The translations under genes were made by a program, and so were the position numbers. Positions 27,760 to 37,150 of a stretch of DNA of 64,000 nt are shown here, one piece after another. The notes beneath the pieces were generated by a model. The model was not told the origin of the DNA. It made no database searches and was given only the letters and a program-made list of their open reading frames with translations. The first letter of the stretch is position 1. The number at the start of each line of letters is the position of its first letter. The stretch comes from Gordonia hirsuta DSM 44140 = NBRC 16056 (lineage in GTDB: Bacteria; Actinomycetota; Actinomycetes; Mycobacteriales; Mycobacteriaceae), in NCBI RefSeq assembly GCF_000333015.1, contig NZ_BANT01000012.1, positions 1 through 64,000 of the forward strand. Reading direction: 5' to 3'.

Positions 27760-28467
27760 TCAAGGGCACCCGGGGGACGGTTGTCCGAGCTTTGGTGGGA
27801 GTCCTGCCGGGGTGGTCGGCGCAGTGCAGGTCCGAAGGAGTGCGGTCGTCAGCGTCTGGTTCGTCAGCGTGCGGTTCGTCAGCGTGCGATGGGGCTGAAC
27901 AGCGGCGACATAGCCGGTGATCGGGCTCACCCGCAGCTGCACGTGTTCGTCGACACGCAATCGATCGCGCATCCGGGCATTGCGGATCGTCCACTGCCGC
28001 AGGCCGTCGGGGGTGTTGAGGACCAGCTCGAAGCGGCTGCTCCGCCGATCCATGCCGCTGTCGCGTTGCTGGAAGATCAGTTGCTGGAGAAGGTGCGGGA
28101 GGGCATCGCCGAGTCGGCGCTCCTGAATGCTGACCACTCGGCCGGTCACCGTTCGCCGCAGTGCCAGGTCCAGACCGCCGACGATGATTCGGGCCAGGCC
28201 GAGCACACCCACCAGCGACATGATCACGATCATGACGATGGCGATTGTGCGCAGGTCGCCCAGTTCGGTGGCGCTGCCCAACTCGTCATCACGCCAGAGT
28301 CGCCAGGCGAGCCATGCGACGGCGGCGCACAGACTGGTCTGGATCACTCCCTGCACGATGAGGCCGAGCGGAGCGCGGCCGCTCCAGGGCCGCAGGGACA
28401 GTCCTGCCCGCCGGGACCAGTGGTTGACCTTGTGTGGCGCACCCCCGGGTGTCAGGTGGGACGACAT
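27760..28467 (-). CDS. Hypothetical membrane protein with a short C-terminal repeat
   Basis: 235 aa with two hydrophobic segments near residues 34-56 (LGLIVQGVIQTSLCAAVAWLAWRL) and 75-98 (IAIVMIVIMSLVGVLGLARIIVGG). A soluble part follows that begins RTVTGRVVSIQERR and may form a small beta-barrel. Near the end the protein reads TLTNRTLTNQTLT, produced by a 15-bp tandem repeat. I do not recognise the family. The ATG at 28467 has no strong ribosome site. It lies 51 bases upstream of the SDR gene on the same strand. Confidence 0.6.
   Translation of the reverse strand: MSSHLTPGGAPHKVNHWSRRAGLSLRPWSGRAPLGLIVQGVIQTSLCAAVAWLAWRLWRDDELGSATELGDLRTIAIVMIVIMSLVGVLGLARIIVGGLDLALRRTVTGRVVSIQERRLGDALPHLLQQLIFQQRDSGMDRRSSRFELVLNTPDGLRQWTIRNARMRDRLRVDEHVQLRVSPITGYVAAVQPHRTLTNRTLTNQTLTTALLRTCTAPTTPAGLPPKLGQPSPGCP
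27846..27890 (-). repeat. Three 15-bp tandem units in a coding region
   Basis: Units TCGTCAGCGTCTGGT, TCGTCAGCGTGCGGT and TCGTCAGCGTGCGAT (plus-strand reading) are in frame with the membrane protein gene and add five residues (T-L-T-N-R/Q type) per copy, so copy number could vary without a frameshift. Confidence 0.8.
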
Positions 28468-28584
28468 CGAGAATCGACCGCCTTTCCGCGTATCGCCAGC
28501 CTAGGGCCGGCGGTGCCCTTTTTTGCTGGTTTGCGGCTATTCGACCGTTGATTCGGGAGCACTGCAGACGGTCCGGGGCCCGCT

Positions 28585-30180
28585 CTAATACGGCGGATCT
28601 TCCATACGGTTGCGAGCACGCAGACGCTGCCGGTAGGCGTGCTTGGCTTCGGTCCGGGTGAGGGTGCGAGTGGGTTCGGCGCCCGGATCGCCGGGGCCGG
28701 GTGCGATCGGCGGGCCGTGACCGCAGGGAATCAATCCAAGCCCCGGGAAGAGCCAGGTGTTCAGGGCCCGGGTGCGCACGGTGACGCCGTGCGGGGTGGT
28801 GACTTCAGTCCACACGGTGCCGTGCGCGTCGACGATCTGATCATCGAGCCAGTCGTCGCCGAAAGTCTTCAACTGGTGGTGGAACAAGCACTTGGGGTTG
28901 ATGTTGCAGTAGCAGGTCGCGCCCCCGGCTTCGGGGTGATCGTGATTGAACTCGGTGACGTGATCGAGTTGGCAGCGATGGGCCGGTCGTTCGCAGCCGG
29001 GCCAGGTACAGGTGGGGAACAGCCCGCGGATCACGGCATCCAGTGTGGCCGAGGGGCGGTACGGGTTCGCCTGTTGTGCGGCGCGGCCGGTCAGATCGGT
29101 CAGGTTCAGTGGCCGCACCCGGGTGCCGGGACGATCGGCGATATCACGCACCTGGGAGGCATCGATGGTGCCGTATCCGCCGAGATGGCCCGGCTTATCG
29201 CCGCCTTCGAGAGTGGATCCGTCGGTGATCACATGTACCACCAACTGCGCCGACCGCCCGGAGCCCGGGGAGCTGATCCAGGCCGTGCAGTCCTCGCGAT
29301 CGCATTGGCAAGTGAAGGCCTTGGCGCCGAAGTGGGCGGCGGCAGCATCGGCGCGGCGCCGGCGGGTCGATCGGGGATCGTTGGGACAGACTCCCTTGAC
29401 CAGGGCGTCGATGGCGTTTTCTTCCGCGACGATGGTTTCGGCACTGTCGGTGATCTCCAGGGTGGCCATCCCGCCGCGGCGGGAGTACACGGTGACGCCG
29501 ATGTGGTCTTTGGCGATCTCCCGATCGGTGCGGGCGCCCTCGGCATCGATGAGTGTGACGATGGTGCGGGCCTGCTGTCCGGCAGCGTGCGGGGCGACTT
29601 GACCGGAAGCTCGGATCGCCTCGGCGATGCGGTGGTCGATCTCGGCTAGCAGGGCGGGGTCGGTGACGCCTTCGGTCTCGAACACGAGACGCGCGAACGT
29701 GCGGGGTTCGATCACGCCGTCGCGCAGCAGCAGCCCGCATTCGGGGAGGCGGTGGCGCAGGGCTTCGCCCTGATCGAGGAGCGCTTCGGCGCGAAACCTG
29801 CTGATCGACATCGCAGTTGCGAGCGCGGCGGCCAGCTGTGTGCGCGGTTCCAGGAGGCGAGTGAACTCGGCGGAGTTGGCCGCGCTGGCCGGGTCGGCGG
29901 CGGGATCGGCCGGCTCGGTGCCGCACTGATGCTGTTCGATCAGATCGGCGACGGCGTCCAGGCGTAACCACATCAGGTACGACTCTCCCTTGCATGTCGA
30001 CAGCACTCGGTGGATGCGGTCTAGCTGTGCAGCGCGCAGTTCCCGGGGCGAAGGATCGTCGTCGAGGGTGACTTTCGCGCCGAGTTGCAGTGGGCTCAGG
30101 TCGGCATCGCGCCAGCGGCGTGGTTCGGCGGGCTGTGGCGAGGAGGGTGACGATGGCGGGAGTTGGTCATGCTGACCCAT
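28585..30180 (-). CDS. 13E12-repeat family protein: DUF222 and HNH endonuclease domain
   Basis: 531 aa. The long helical DUF222 region occupies about residues 40-340. It is followed near 405-455 by an HNH nuclease domain with CTWPGCERPAHRCQLDHV, the HNH-type NHDHPEAGG and CNINPKCLFHHQLKT, where paired cysteines probably hold zinc. The family is abundant in Mycobacteriales and LexA-controlled in M. tuberculosis; its function is not established. ATG 30180 has GAGGAGGGG five bases upstream. A LexA box lies 15 bases before the start codon. Confidence 0.9.
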   Translation of the reverse strand: MGQHDQLPPSSPSSPQPAEPRRWRDADLSPLQLGAKVTLDDDPSPRELRAAQLDRIHRVLSTCKGESYLMWLRLDAVADLIEQHQCGTEPADPAADPASAANSAEFTRLLEPRTQLAAALATAMSISRFRAEALLDQGEALRHRLPECGLLLRDGVIEPRTFARLVFETEGVTDPALLAEIDHRIAEAIRASGQVAPHAAGQQARTIVTLIDAEGARTDREIAKDHIGVTVYSRRGGMATLEITDSAETIVAEENAIDALVKGVCPNDPRSTRRRRADAAAAHFGAKAFTCQCDREDCTAWISSPGSGRSAQLVVHVITDGSTLEGGDKPGHLGGYGTIDASQVRDIADRPGTRVRPLNLTDLTGRAAQQANPYRPSATLDAVIRGLFPTCTWPGCERPAHRCQLDHVTEFNHDHPEAGGATCYCNINPKCLFHHQLKTFGDDWLDDQIVDAHGTVWTEVTTPHGVTVRTRALNTWLFPGLGLIPCGHGPPIAPGPGDPGAEPTRTLTRTEAKHAYRQRLRARNRMEDPPY

Positions 30181-30195
30181 CGCCCCTCCTCTGCG

Positions 30196-30211
30196 TAGAA
30201 CATATGTTCGA
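30196..30211 (-). promoter_or_regulatory. LexA (SOS) box upstream of the 13E12 HNH gene
   Basis: TAGAACATATGTTCGA matches the actinobacterial SOS box TCGAAC-N4-GTTCGA with one mismatch. It lies 15 bases upstream of the ATG on the minus strand, between the start codon and the likely promoter. Confidence 0.8.
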
Positions 30212-30327
30212 TTTGTACTTCCACTTTACGCTCTCTCCTGGTGGATGGCAATAGCGATTTCGCGTGGAATGGAGTGACGACGACCAGACCGGAAAACACT
30301 GTTGAACTGGGCCTGGTGAACCGGACT

Positions 30328-31506
30328 TCAGTTCCCGGCGATCAGGTCGGACCCATCTGAATGGACGACCGGCAGACCGGCCGCCGCCAATTGCTGCAGC
30401 ACATACGGCCAGGGGATCCGTTCCTGCTCCAAGCGAAGCCCGCTCGCGCGGATCGCGAGCAGGGCCGCGAATTCGGTGTCGGTCAGGGTGGAGGGATCCT
30501 CGGTCGCCGGTGCCGGTTCGGGTACGCACAGATGCCGGAAGCGAGTGAAGGTTGCAGGATCCATCAGCAGGCTCCGCACCTGCGGCAGGCGGCGTCGTAG
30601 CCGGTCGAGGATGACCACGCCGTGGGTATCGAGATCGCCCCAGTAGACGATGTCGGCGTGCCGAACCCATTCGATTGCGGTCAGGTCAGTGACCGCATTG
30701 CCGCCGCCGGCGATCGCCACGGTCCCGGGAATCGGTGGGAGCGCATGCACTCCCTCCCGGTTCTCCAGGATCAGCACCGTCGACGGGGTAATGGGCAGCT
30801 CCGCCAGTCCGGCGACGGTGCTGGCCAGAACTTTCGGCATACCGGGGAGCAGTGCGGGGTCGAGCAGCACTATCTCCCGCAGCGAAGGCAGGTTGCCGAT
30901 ACCCAGATCGGTGGAGCCGCGGGCACCGTCGACCAGGTTCTCGACCAGCCGGCGGTGCGCGCGGAGCCATTTGGTGTCGACGCCTTCGATGGGCAGCTGA
31001 CGAATCAGCAGTCCGGAACGAGGATTCTTCAGGAGCCAGTCGGTGGTAGCGATCAGGCGGATGAAATCGTCGTCGTCCAGCGTCTCCCATCGTGGAAAGG
31101 TTGCGGCGACCGCACCCGGAAGGCCGTCGGACCGGCCCAACGCCACGAGCTTCTCGCGGCGGCTCAGCAATCGTCGCCAGCGAGTCGCCTGCTCGGCTGC
31201 ACGGCAGATCTGGTCGGCGCCGCTGAGCCGCAGACGTACCGGTACGTTCTGTGTGCCGAAGCTCGGCCATCGCCGCGGTTCCCAGTCGACGGCCCCCGGA
31301 CCGTGGTACTCGTGCCAAAGCCGCACCCAGTCGCGGGCGCTCTCGGACTGGGTGGCGAGGCGTCGTTCGGTCGGTGGCTTCAGGGCGATGTTCAGCACAT
31401 CGGCCTGTGCAGCCACCGGATCGGTGAGCCAGTCGCGCAGCCGGGAACGAACGGCGGCGTGAGCACGCTCGCGGGTCTGTGCCGGAGTGATCTCATTGCG
31501 GGTCAT
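30328..31506 (-). CDS. jetD: Wadjet system protein JetD (topoisomerase VI A-like nuclease)
   Basis: 392 aa nuclease subunit that cleaves plasmid DNA after loop extrusion by JetABC. The N-terminal DUF3322-type region covers about residues 1-190. The C-terminal DUF2220/Toprim fold has the catalytic acid in ILENREGVHAL (E248) and the DxD pair D291/D293 in VYWGDLDTHG. ATG 31506 overlaps the jetC end by 14 bases; a longer open frame to 31923 is antisense noise inside jetC. It is the last gene of jetABCD. Confidence 0.93.
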   Translation of the reverse strand: MTRNEITPAQTRERAHAAVRSRLRDWLTDPVAAQADVLNIALKPPTERRLATQSESARDWVRLWHEYHGPGAVDWEPRRWPSFGTQNVPVRLRLSGADQICRAAEQATRWRRLLSRREKLVALGRSDGLPGAVAATFPRWETLDDDDFIRLIATTDWLLKNPRSGLLIRQLPIEGVDTKWLRAHRRLVENLVDGARGSTDLGIGNLPSLREIVLLDPALLPGMPKVLASTVAGLAELPITPSTVLILENREGVHALPPIPGTVAIAGGGNAVTDLTAIEWVRHADIVYWGDLDTHGVVILDRLRRRLPQVRSLLMDPATFTRFRHLCVPEPAPATEDPSTLTDTEFAALLAIRASGLRLEQERIPWPYVLQQLAAAGLPVVHSDGSDLIAGN

Positions 31507-34500
31507 CGTCTGACCACTCCAACAGATCGATCTGCGAGTACTTTCCTTCCCGGATACTGATCGTCGCCGCGCCGCCGATGTAATCCTCCAGGGTCTGTAG
31601 CAACTTGAGTGGTGTGGCCAGAACCAGGTGGAAACCGAATTGGGCGAAGACATCAAGTGCGCGGCGGGTGTAGGCGGCGTCGGCGCGGTCGAATGCCTCG
31701 TCCAGGATGACCGTGCCGTAACCGGGCACCCCACTGCCGTCCGGGCTGAGCTGGTAGCGCAGAGCAGCAGCCAGGCAGAAGAAAACCAGTTTCTGCGCCT
31801 GCCCACCGGACAGGCCGGCGGAGGAATCGTGATAGTTGCGCGGCTCGGCGTCACCGTCGTATTCGACGCCGATGAAGCCGACGTGCAGACGGGTATCGAG
31901 AACGTGCTTGCGCCAGCGCTCATCAGCGGGTTCTCTCGACCCCAGCCGTTCGAGCAGCTGCGCCATCCGTACGTACCTGCCCTCGGCGGCTTCGCGCGTC
32001 TCCTGTGCCCACGAGCCGGACGACACCTCGGCGAGGCTGTCGAGGAATTCGGCCGCCAGCGGTGAGCGACGTTCCCGCACGTCGATCTTGAGCCATCGGT
32101 CGGTATCGAACGGTGAGGTCCGCAGTGATTGGTTCACCGGATCGATGCGTGCCCGGATCTCTCCGGGAGCGCGTCGGATATTGATCGCCAGCTGACCGAG
32201 GTTGCGGGTGGACTGCTCGTTCAGTAGTTCGAAAAACCGTGTCTCGTACTCGGGGAGGCCGTCGGCTCGAAGTCGGTGCAGGACCGCCAGCGCGTCACCG
32301 GAGAATTCGGGTTCGGCCCGGAGCTCCCCGGCACGAGCTTCCCAGCGGGCGAGATATCGCGACAGCACCCTCACGATACCGTCGTTGGCTTTGGACAGTT
32401 CCCGCGCCGCACGTTGATTCTCTCCGGTGATCGCCTTGCTCACCTCGTGCACGACCTTGTCGATGTTGGCGCTGGTGATCCGTCGAGTCTGAGCCTGGTA
32501 ACGTCGGTCGAGTCGTTCGGCGACGGCTTCCGGGACCGAGGAGTGAGCGTCGGAAGTGCTCGCGGCGACCAGGTCACGGTACCGATCGAGTTCACTGCGA
32601 TGCGACAGGGCTTTAGCCGTGGCGGCCGCAAGAGCACCGGCGGCTTGTTCGGCGGCCTGCTGTGCCTGCGTCAGCGCAAGTGCCAGGGCGGCGTGTTCGG
32701 GGTGGTCTTGCTGCCATCGTGCGATCCGGGCTGCGACGGTATCGAGTTCGGTCTGGGCGGTCGCGACATCGATCTCGGCCCACTGCACGTCCAGCACCGA
32801 CTGTGCGGCACGGTTCTGAGCGGCGATCTGCTGTTCACGGCGGTCCAGAGCATCCAGCCGTGCCGAAAGACCGTCCACTTCACTGTGCAACTGGTCGATA
32901 CGGTGTCGCAGATCGTTGAGTTTGGCTTCGTTATCGAACCCGAGCACCCAGCGCCGTCGATCATCGACGCTGCTTCGGTCATCCTTTTCGTGGCGCTGCG
33001 CCGAATGCTTGACCTGACCGGCTCGGGTGACGGCGCGCTCGTGGTCGGCGAAACCGGCCACATCGGGGATACAGGCGTAGTCGTACCGGTCGGCAAGCTG
33101 TTGTTGCAGCCAGTCGTGTAACGGACCGGGAGCCACTTCGAGTTTGCGAACCAGTGACGACGAACCGGTGCGCCGCGTCCGGTGCTCTGGGGCCGGTACG
33201 ACGCGGCGGTAGACCAGGCGCGTGCCCAGGTGTTGTGTGTCCACCGCGGCGGACACCCGGCGGTAGAGCTCATCGGTTACCAGCAGCGTGCGTCCGAATG
33301 CGCCGAGTACACGTTCGATCGGCCCGGTCCAGTCGGACTGGTCACCACGCACCTGCAGGAGCTCGCCGGCAAAGGGGAGTTGATCCTCGGTCAGCGAGGC
33401 TGTTGCGCAGATGAGTTCGCGGGCGCGCAGCAGGGCCGGGTCAAGATTGGAACGGCGTCTGGCCAGGGCCTCCCGGTCGGCTTCGAGCCGGCGGATCTCT
33501 GTACGCGCGGCTTCCCGCCGAGCCGAGATCGCATACTGTTCGCCGCGTCGCTGCTCGTGACCGCCGGTCGATTCGGCGAGCTGATCCTCCAGCTGTCCCC
33601 GCAATCGGGCGAAACCTTCGGCATCGGTGGGGACAGTCCCGTCCCAGACGGCGACGGCCTGCTGAATCCGCTCGCGCCGAGTGCCGATGCGTGCGACGGC
33701 ACGTCGTTGTTCATCGTGCTGGGCATTCAGGACCGACAGGCGGCCGGCGTCGAGGTGCTCGATCGCGACCTTTGCGTCCAGGACGGCATCGCGGGCACGC
33801 TCGTCGTGGCCCTGAGCAGCGGTTTGGGCTTCCTCGATGAGCGGCGTTCGGCCTTCCAGCTCGGTTAACTCCCGTTGCAGTATCTCCAGTGTTCGCTGCG
33901 CGTGCGCGATATCGAGGAACGAGGCCTCCTCCGCGGTGGCTTCGACCAGAGACAACGACTCCTGGCGGAGCCGGTCCAGGTCGACAAGCGGATCCAGGGT
34001 CTGCACCTGATCTCGCGCATCGACGACGACCCGGTGGGCTTCGCGTAAGTCCTCGAACTGCTCGACGGCACGTTCAGCCAGCGCGAACGTCGCCGGAACA
34101 TCGAGCATGTAATCACGGAACAGACGATCAAGACTGCCCAGACTCTTCGCCGAGAGCGTCCTGTGCAGGAGCCGCTGTGCAGCCTCGGACGAGATGCCGA
34201 GTCTGGACCGGAACTTGCGGGCGAACGGGGAGTATGACGGGTTCACGTCGGCATTCGGCCAGCGCTTACGGATCCCTCGCCGGTCGATGCCGTTACTCAG
34301 GTAAGGCAGCACATCGGTGAGGTCGAACTCGCCGTCGACCAGAAGATGCAGACTGACGACCTCGCCGGCCGCATTCTTGCCGCGTCCCAGATGGAGGAGT
34401 TTGATCAGGGTGACCGCCATACGGGGATCCTGCGTCCGATACGTCAGCGCAATGGCGCTGCGGGTGGCGCCGTCGCGCAGATAGCTGCTGACCAGCACAT

Positions 34501-34780
34501 CGGAGTCGGCGTCGGTGTCCCGGCGCCAGGCGCCGCGGATGTAGCTGACCAGACTGCGCCCGGATCTGTCGGACTCCTGCGCCGCTGCGTTGAACTTCAC
34601 CCGATCACCGGGCATCAGAACCGCGGAGATCGCATCGAGGAGCGTCGACTTGCCCGAACCGGAGCCGCCGGTGATCAGATAGCCGTCGCGGGCGACCGGG
34701 ATCTGGTGGTAGCCGTCGAAGGTGCCCCAGTTCACCACCTGGATGCGGGCCAGCCGGTATTGCCCGGCGGTGGAGCTCAT
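31493..34780 (-). CDS. jetC: Wadjet system SMC-like ATPase JetC
   Basis: 1095 aa condensin-like motor. Walker A is GGSGSGKST at 38-46, the ABC signature SAGLSGGQAQKLVFF begins at 987 and Walker B VILDEAFDRAD at 1024-1034. Between them are long heptad-rich coiled-coil stretches flanking a hinge-like region around residues 450-600. With JetA and JetB it forms a dimer that extrudes DNA loops and senses small circular DNA. The M. smegmatis homologue (EptC) limits plasmid maintenance. ATG 34780 overlaps the jetB stop as ATGA. Confidence 0.95.
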   Translation of the reverse strand: MSSTAGQYRLARIQVVNWGTFDGYHQIPVARDGYLITGGSGSGKSTLLDAISAVLMPGDRVKFNAAAQESDRSGRSLVSYIRGAWRRDTDADSDVLVSSYLRDGATRSAIALTYRTQDPRMAVTLIKLLHLGRGKNAAGEVVSLHLLVDGEFDLTDVLPYLSNGIDRRGIRKRWPNADVNPSYSPFARKFRSRLGISSEAAQRLLHRTLSAKSLGSLDRLFRDYMLDVPATFALAERAVEQFEDLREAHRVVVDARDQVQTLDPLVDLDRLRQESLSLVEATAEEASFLDIAHAQRTLEILQRELTELEGRTPLIEEAQTAAQGHDERARDAVLDAKVAIEHLDAGRLSVLNAQHDEQRRAVARIGTRRERIQQAVAVWDGTVPTDAEGFARLRGQLEDQLAESTGGHEQRRGEQYAISARREAARTEIRRLEADREALARRRSNLDPALLRARELICATASLTEDQLPFAGELLQVRGDQSDWTGPIERVLGAFGRTLLVTDELYRRVSAAVDTQHLGTRLVYRRVVPAPEHRTRRTGSSSLVRKLEVAPGPLHDWLQQQLADRYDYACIPDVAGFADHERAVTRAGQVKHSAQRHEKDDRSSVDDRRRWVLGFDNEAKLNDLRHRIDQLHSEVDGLSARLDALDRREQQIAAQNRAAQSVLDVQWAEIDVATAQTELDTVAARIARWQQDHPEHAALALALTQAQQAAEQAAGALAAATAKALSHRSELDRYRDLVAASTSDAHSSVPEAVAERLDRRYQAQTRRITSANIDKVVHEVSKAITGENQRAARELSKANDGIVRVLSRYLARWEARAGELRAEPEFSGDALAVLHRLRADGLPEYETRFFELLNEQSTRNLGQLAINIRRAPGEIRARIDPVNQSLRTSPFDTDRWLKIDVRERRSPLAAEFLDSLAEVSSGSWAQETREAAEGRYVRMAQLLERLGSREPADERWRKHVLDTRLHVGFIGVEYDGDAEPRNYHDSSAGLSGGQAQKLVFFCLAAALRYQLSPDGSGVPGYGTVILDEAFDRADAAYTRRALDVFAQFGFHLVLATPLKLLQTLEDYIGGAATISIREGKYSQIDLLEWSDDDPQ

Positions 34781-35466
34781 TCGATGTCCGGGACGTCGTC
34801 GGCGGGGGTGCCGTCAGCGGGTTTCTCCTCGGCGAGGATCCGATCGAATTCGGCAGCGACCAGCGCGACCTGATCGGCGTCGAACAACTGCCGCACCACC
34901 GGTGAAATCTCCATCCGATCTTCGGTGGTCGTACTCGACAGCAACGAATACTTGGTGAGTTTGGACCACGAGGCGTTGATACGTCTGCGGAAGCCTGCCG
35001 GATCGGTATCGGCGCGGCGCCGGTAGATCTCGAGTTGTTCGGCGATTTCGTCACGGTCGACGATCACGCGCTCGCCCGGCTGGGCTCGCAGCAGCAGTTG
35101 GCGCAGGGCCAGCAACATAACGGTGTCCATGAAGGTCAGTCGTTCGGTGCGGAGCACCACTGGTGCAGCCACAGCATCACCGGTATCAGCCGGGCGGGTG
35201 AAAGCGATTTCGTTCTCATCGTCGATCACCAAGTCCAGAAAGACATCCGCCAGTCGCGATCTCAGTAGCCGCTGATCGGCGATCACGGTCCTCCAGATCT
35301 CCGGATGTCTAGCCGAGGTGATCAGGGGCCCCTTCAGCAGCTGCACCAGGGCGCGGCGGCTCGCCGGCGCCAGGGTGCCCAGATCGCCGGGGTAGTGGCC
35401 GACGGACTCGGACGCTGCCGCGCCCAGCTCGCCGTGGTCAGGAAAACCAGGCTCGGGTGAACTCAT
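34777..35466 (-). CDS. jetB: Wadjet system protein JetB (DUF4194, MukE-like)
   Basis: 229 aa winged-helix kite protein that binds the JetC neck and JetA. ALVQLLKGPLITSARHPEIWRTVIADQRLLRSRLADVFLDLVIDDENEIAF and the ERLTFMDTVMLLALRQLLL segment are characteristic of DUF4194. The C-terminal 25 residues are acidic. The gene overlaps jetA and jetC by four bases each (ATGA), which fixes both start and order. Confidence 0.92.
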   Translation of the reverse strand: MSSPEPGFPDHGELGAAASESVGHYPGDLGTLAPASRRALVQLLKGPLITSARHPEIWRTVIADQRLLRSRLADVFLDLVIDDENEIAFTRPADTGDAVAAPVVLRTERLTFMDTVMLLALRQLLLRAQPGERVIVDRDEIAEQLEIYRRRADTDPAGFRRRINASWSKLTKYSLLSSTTTEDRMEISPVVRQLFDADQVALVAAEFDRILAEEKPADGTPADDVPDIE

Positions 35467-36926
35467 GGCTGCAACTCCGGAGCGGTCGGGTCGAACTGGT
35501 GACGGTGAATGACGACCGAGCGTGTCAGTCCGGCCTGCGATGTCCAGCCGATCCGTTCGGTTCCGTCGACTCGATGACCGTGGCGCCCTGCCAGCACCAG
35601 CAGTCCGACGATACTGGCCAGGCCCTGGGTCGCGGGGTGTTCGACCAGCACATCGGCGATGCTCGCCTGGCCCCGCTGTGTCAGGGTGGCAGCGATATTG
35701 CCGGTGAGCTCGTCGAAATCGATCTCGGACTCGCGAATCAGCTGCCGCAGTGACTCCAGGTCGGCATGTCCGGCCGGGTGCACCACCACCTCGTCGGTGA
35801 CGCGATCGTCGGCCGGGTCGTGCAGACGGAGCGCGGAGACCGATTCGATGGCCATCCCGACCCGAACCAGCTCGAGATCGAGGACATCGAAGGGGCGGCG
35901 CACGGTGGCCACGGTGCGGGCCTGCTGCTGGGTCGACCGGATGAGCTGCTGGATCCGGCGGTGTTCCTCGTAGGCTCGAGACTGCACGAAGTGGCGCAGA
36001 GACCGGGACAGCGATGTCATCACCGCGTGCACCTCACCAGCGGCGACCTCCATATCGGTCAGGAGGCCGCGGAGCCGGCGGTGCTGTTCACCGGTGAACT
36101 CGGCGGCGAATGGGCGATCGAGGACGGCAGTGATCGCATCGTCGATCTGGGCGGCGCGCGCTGGATCGAGAATGGTGTCGTAGAAGGCGGAGAAACTGCG
36201 GCCGGCTTCGGAGTCGGCAATCAGGTCGACCCCGCGGAAGACATCCCCCAGTGTGTCTCCGCGATCGCTCTCATCGTCGAGGATCCGTGCGCGCAGACTG
36301 CGGTTCAACTCATCGAAAGCGCTCTGGACACGAGCGAAGTCGCTGGGCACTTCCGAGGCCAGCGCGAGGATCTCGCGCCCACGCTCCAACGCGCGTTCCC
36401 CTCCGAGTACCGGGAAGTCCCCGGATTCGACTGCCGCGATCTGTCGATCCAGAGCGGCGCGCTCCACCTGCAGGCGAGCCAGGCGGGACTGGGCGCTCGG
36501 ATCGGAGTCTCGAGCCAAGGCACTCAATTGACTCGCCAGCGTGGTGAGCCGCGACTCGGTGACCGCCCGGATCGGTGCCTGCAAAGCGCCAGCGAAGTCG
36601 AGTGCAGCCAGAGTTCCTTCGGTCGGCTCGAGGAATTCCTCGCGCGCGGTACTGCTGGAACGCCGGAGTAAGAAGCCGTCGCGGACCCAGGCCGCGCAGT
36701 AACCCCGACCGGTCTGCGGCAGATCCCAGCCGTTGTCGCGGAGTTCTTCAAGATCGGCATCCAGGAGCGCGAACAGTTCCGGTGCCGGCAGAGGGCGAGC
36801 ACCGTGCGTAAAGTGGCGACCGAGTAGTCCTAGGATCACCGGGGCGTGATCGGTACGCAGCAGACGCCAGGCCGCATCGTCGGTGCGTAATCCGGCGAGC
36901 CGGTACACATCGCCGAGCGCGGCCAT
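35463..36926 (-). CDS. jetA: Wadjet system kleisin-like protein JetA (DUF3375)
   Basis: 487 aa, MukF-like kleisin subunit. It begins MAALGDVYRLAGLRTDDAAWRLLRTDHAPVILGLLGRHF, a winged-helix start typical of DUF3375, followed by coiled-coil (LQVERAALDRQIAAVESG) and ending with a second winged-helix-like part (DVLVEHPATQGLASIVGLLVLA). ATG 36926 has GGGGAG six bases upstream; the longer reading from 36986 adds 20 residues and lacks such a site. First gene of the operon. DUF3375/DUF4194/SMC/DUF3322-DUF2220 in this order defines type I Wadjet. Confidence 0.92.
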   Translation of the reverse strand: MAALGDVYRLAGLRTDDAAWRLLRTDHAPVILGLLGRHFTHGARPLPAPELFALLDADLEELRDNGWDLPQTGRGYCAAWVRDGFLLRRSSSTAREEFLEPTEGTLAALDFAGALQAPIRAVTESRLTTLASQLSALARDSDPSAQSRLARLQVERAALDRQIAAVESGDFPVLGGERALERGREILALASEVPSDFARVQSAFDELNRSLRARILDDESDRGDTLGDVFRGVDLIADSEAGRSFSAFYDTILDPARAAQIDDAITAVLDRPFAAEFTGEQHRRLRGLLTDMEVAAGEVHAVMTSLSRSLRHFVQSRAYEEHRRIQQLIRSTQQQARTVATVRRPFDVLDLELVRVGMAIESVSALRLHDPADDRVTDEVVVHPAGHADLESLRQLIRESEIDFDELTGNIAATLTQRGQASIADVLVEHPATQGLASIVGLLVLAGRHGHRVDGTERIGWTSQAGLTRSVVIHRHQFDPTAPELQP

Positions 36927-37138
36927 GATGTCTCCCCTGATGATGAAGCGGTCGTTAGAGATCATGGAATCATGAGGCACCGACAAGAGTCAGGCCGGTG
37001 TGCGGGACGATCGGCGAGTTGCCGGCAGTCTTGTGCTCCGGGCTCGACCGCCTGAGTACGAAACGGAACGCGGCCGCTCGGTAGGTTCGTTCCGGCAAGG
37101 GCACGCTCCCGGGTGATGCCGAATTCTGTGCGACCACT

Positions 37139-37144
37139 TACGGT
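37139..37144 (+). promoter_or_regulatory. -10 hexamer TACGGT for the serine hydrolase gene
   Basis: TACGGT ends six bases before ATG 37151, fitting a leaderless transcript. The rest of the 224-base gap to jetA (36927-37150) shows no gene. Confidence 0.4.
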
Positions 37145-37150
37145 GGTGCC

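Noticed and set aside
28585-30211. Prophage attachment site in the 13E12 gene
   Set aside because: In M. tuberculosis a prophage uses 13E12 repeats, but the gene here is intact and no integrase or phage gene is nearby.
31507-31923. N-terminal extension of jetD
   Set aside because: It lies entirely inside jetC in another frame, and the jetD family start is at ATG 31506.
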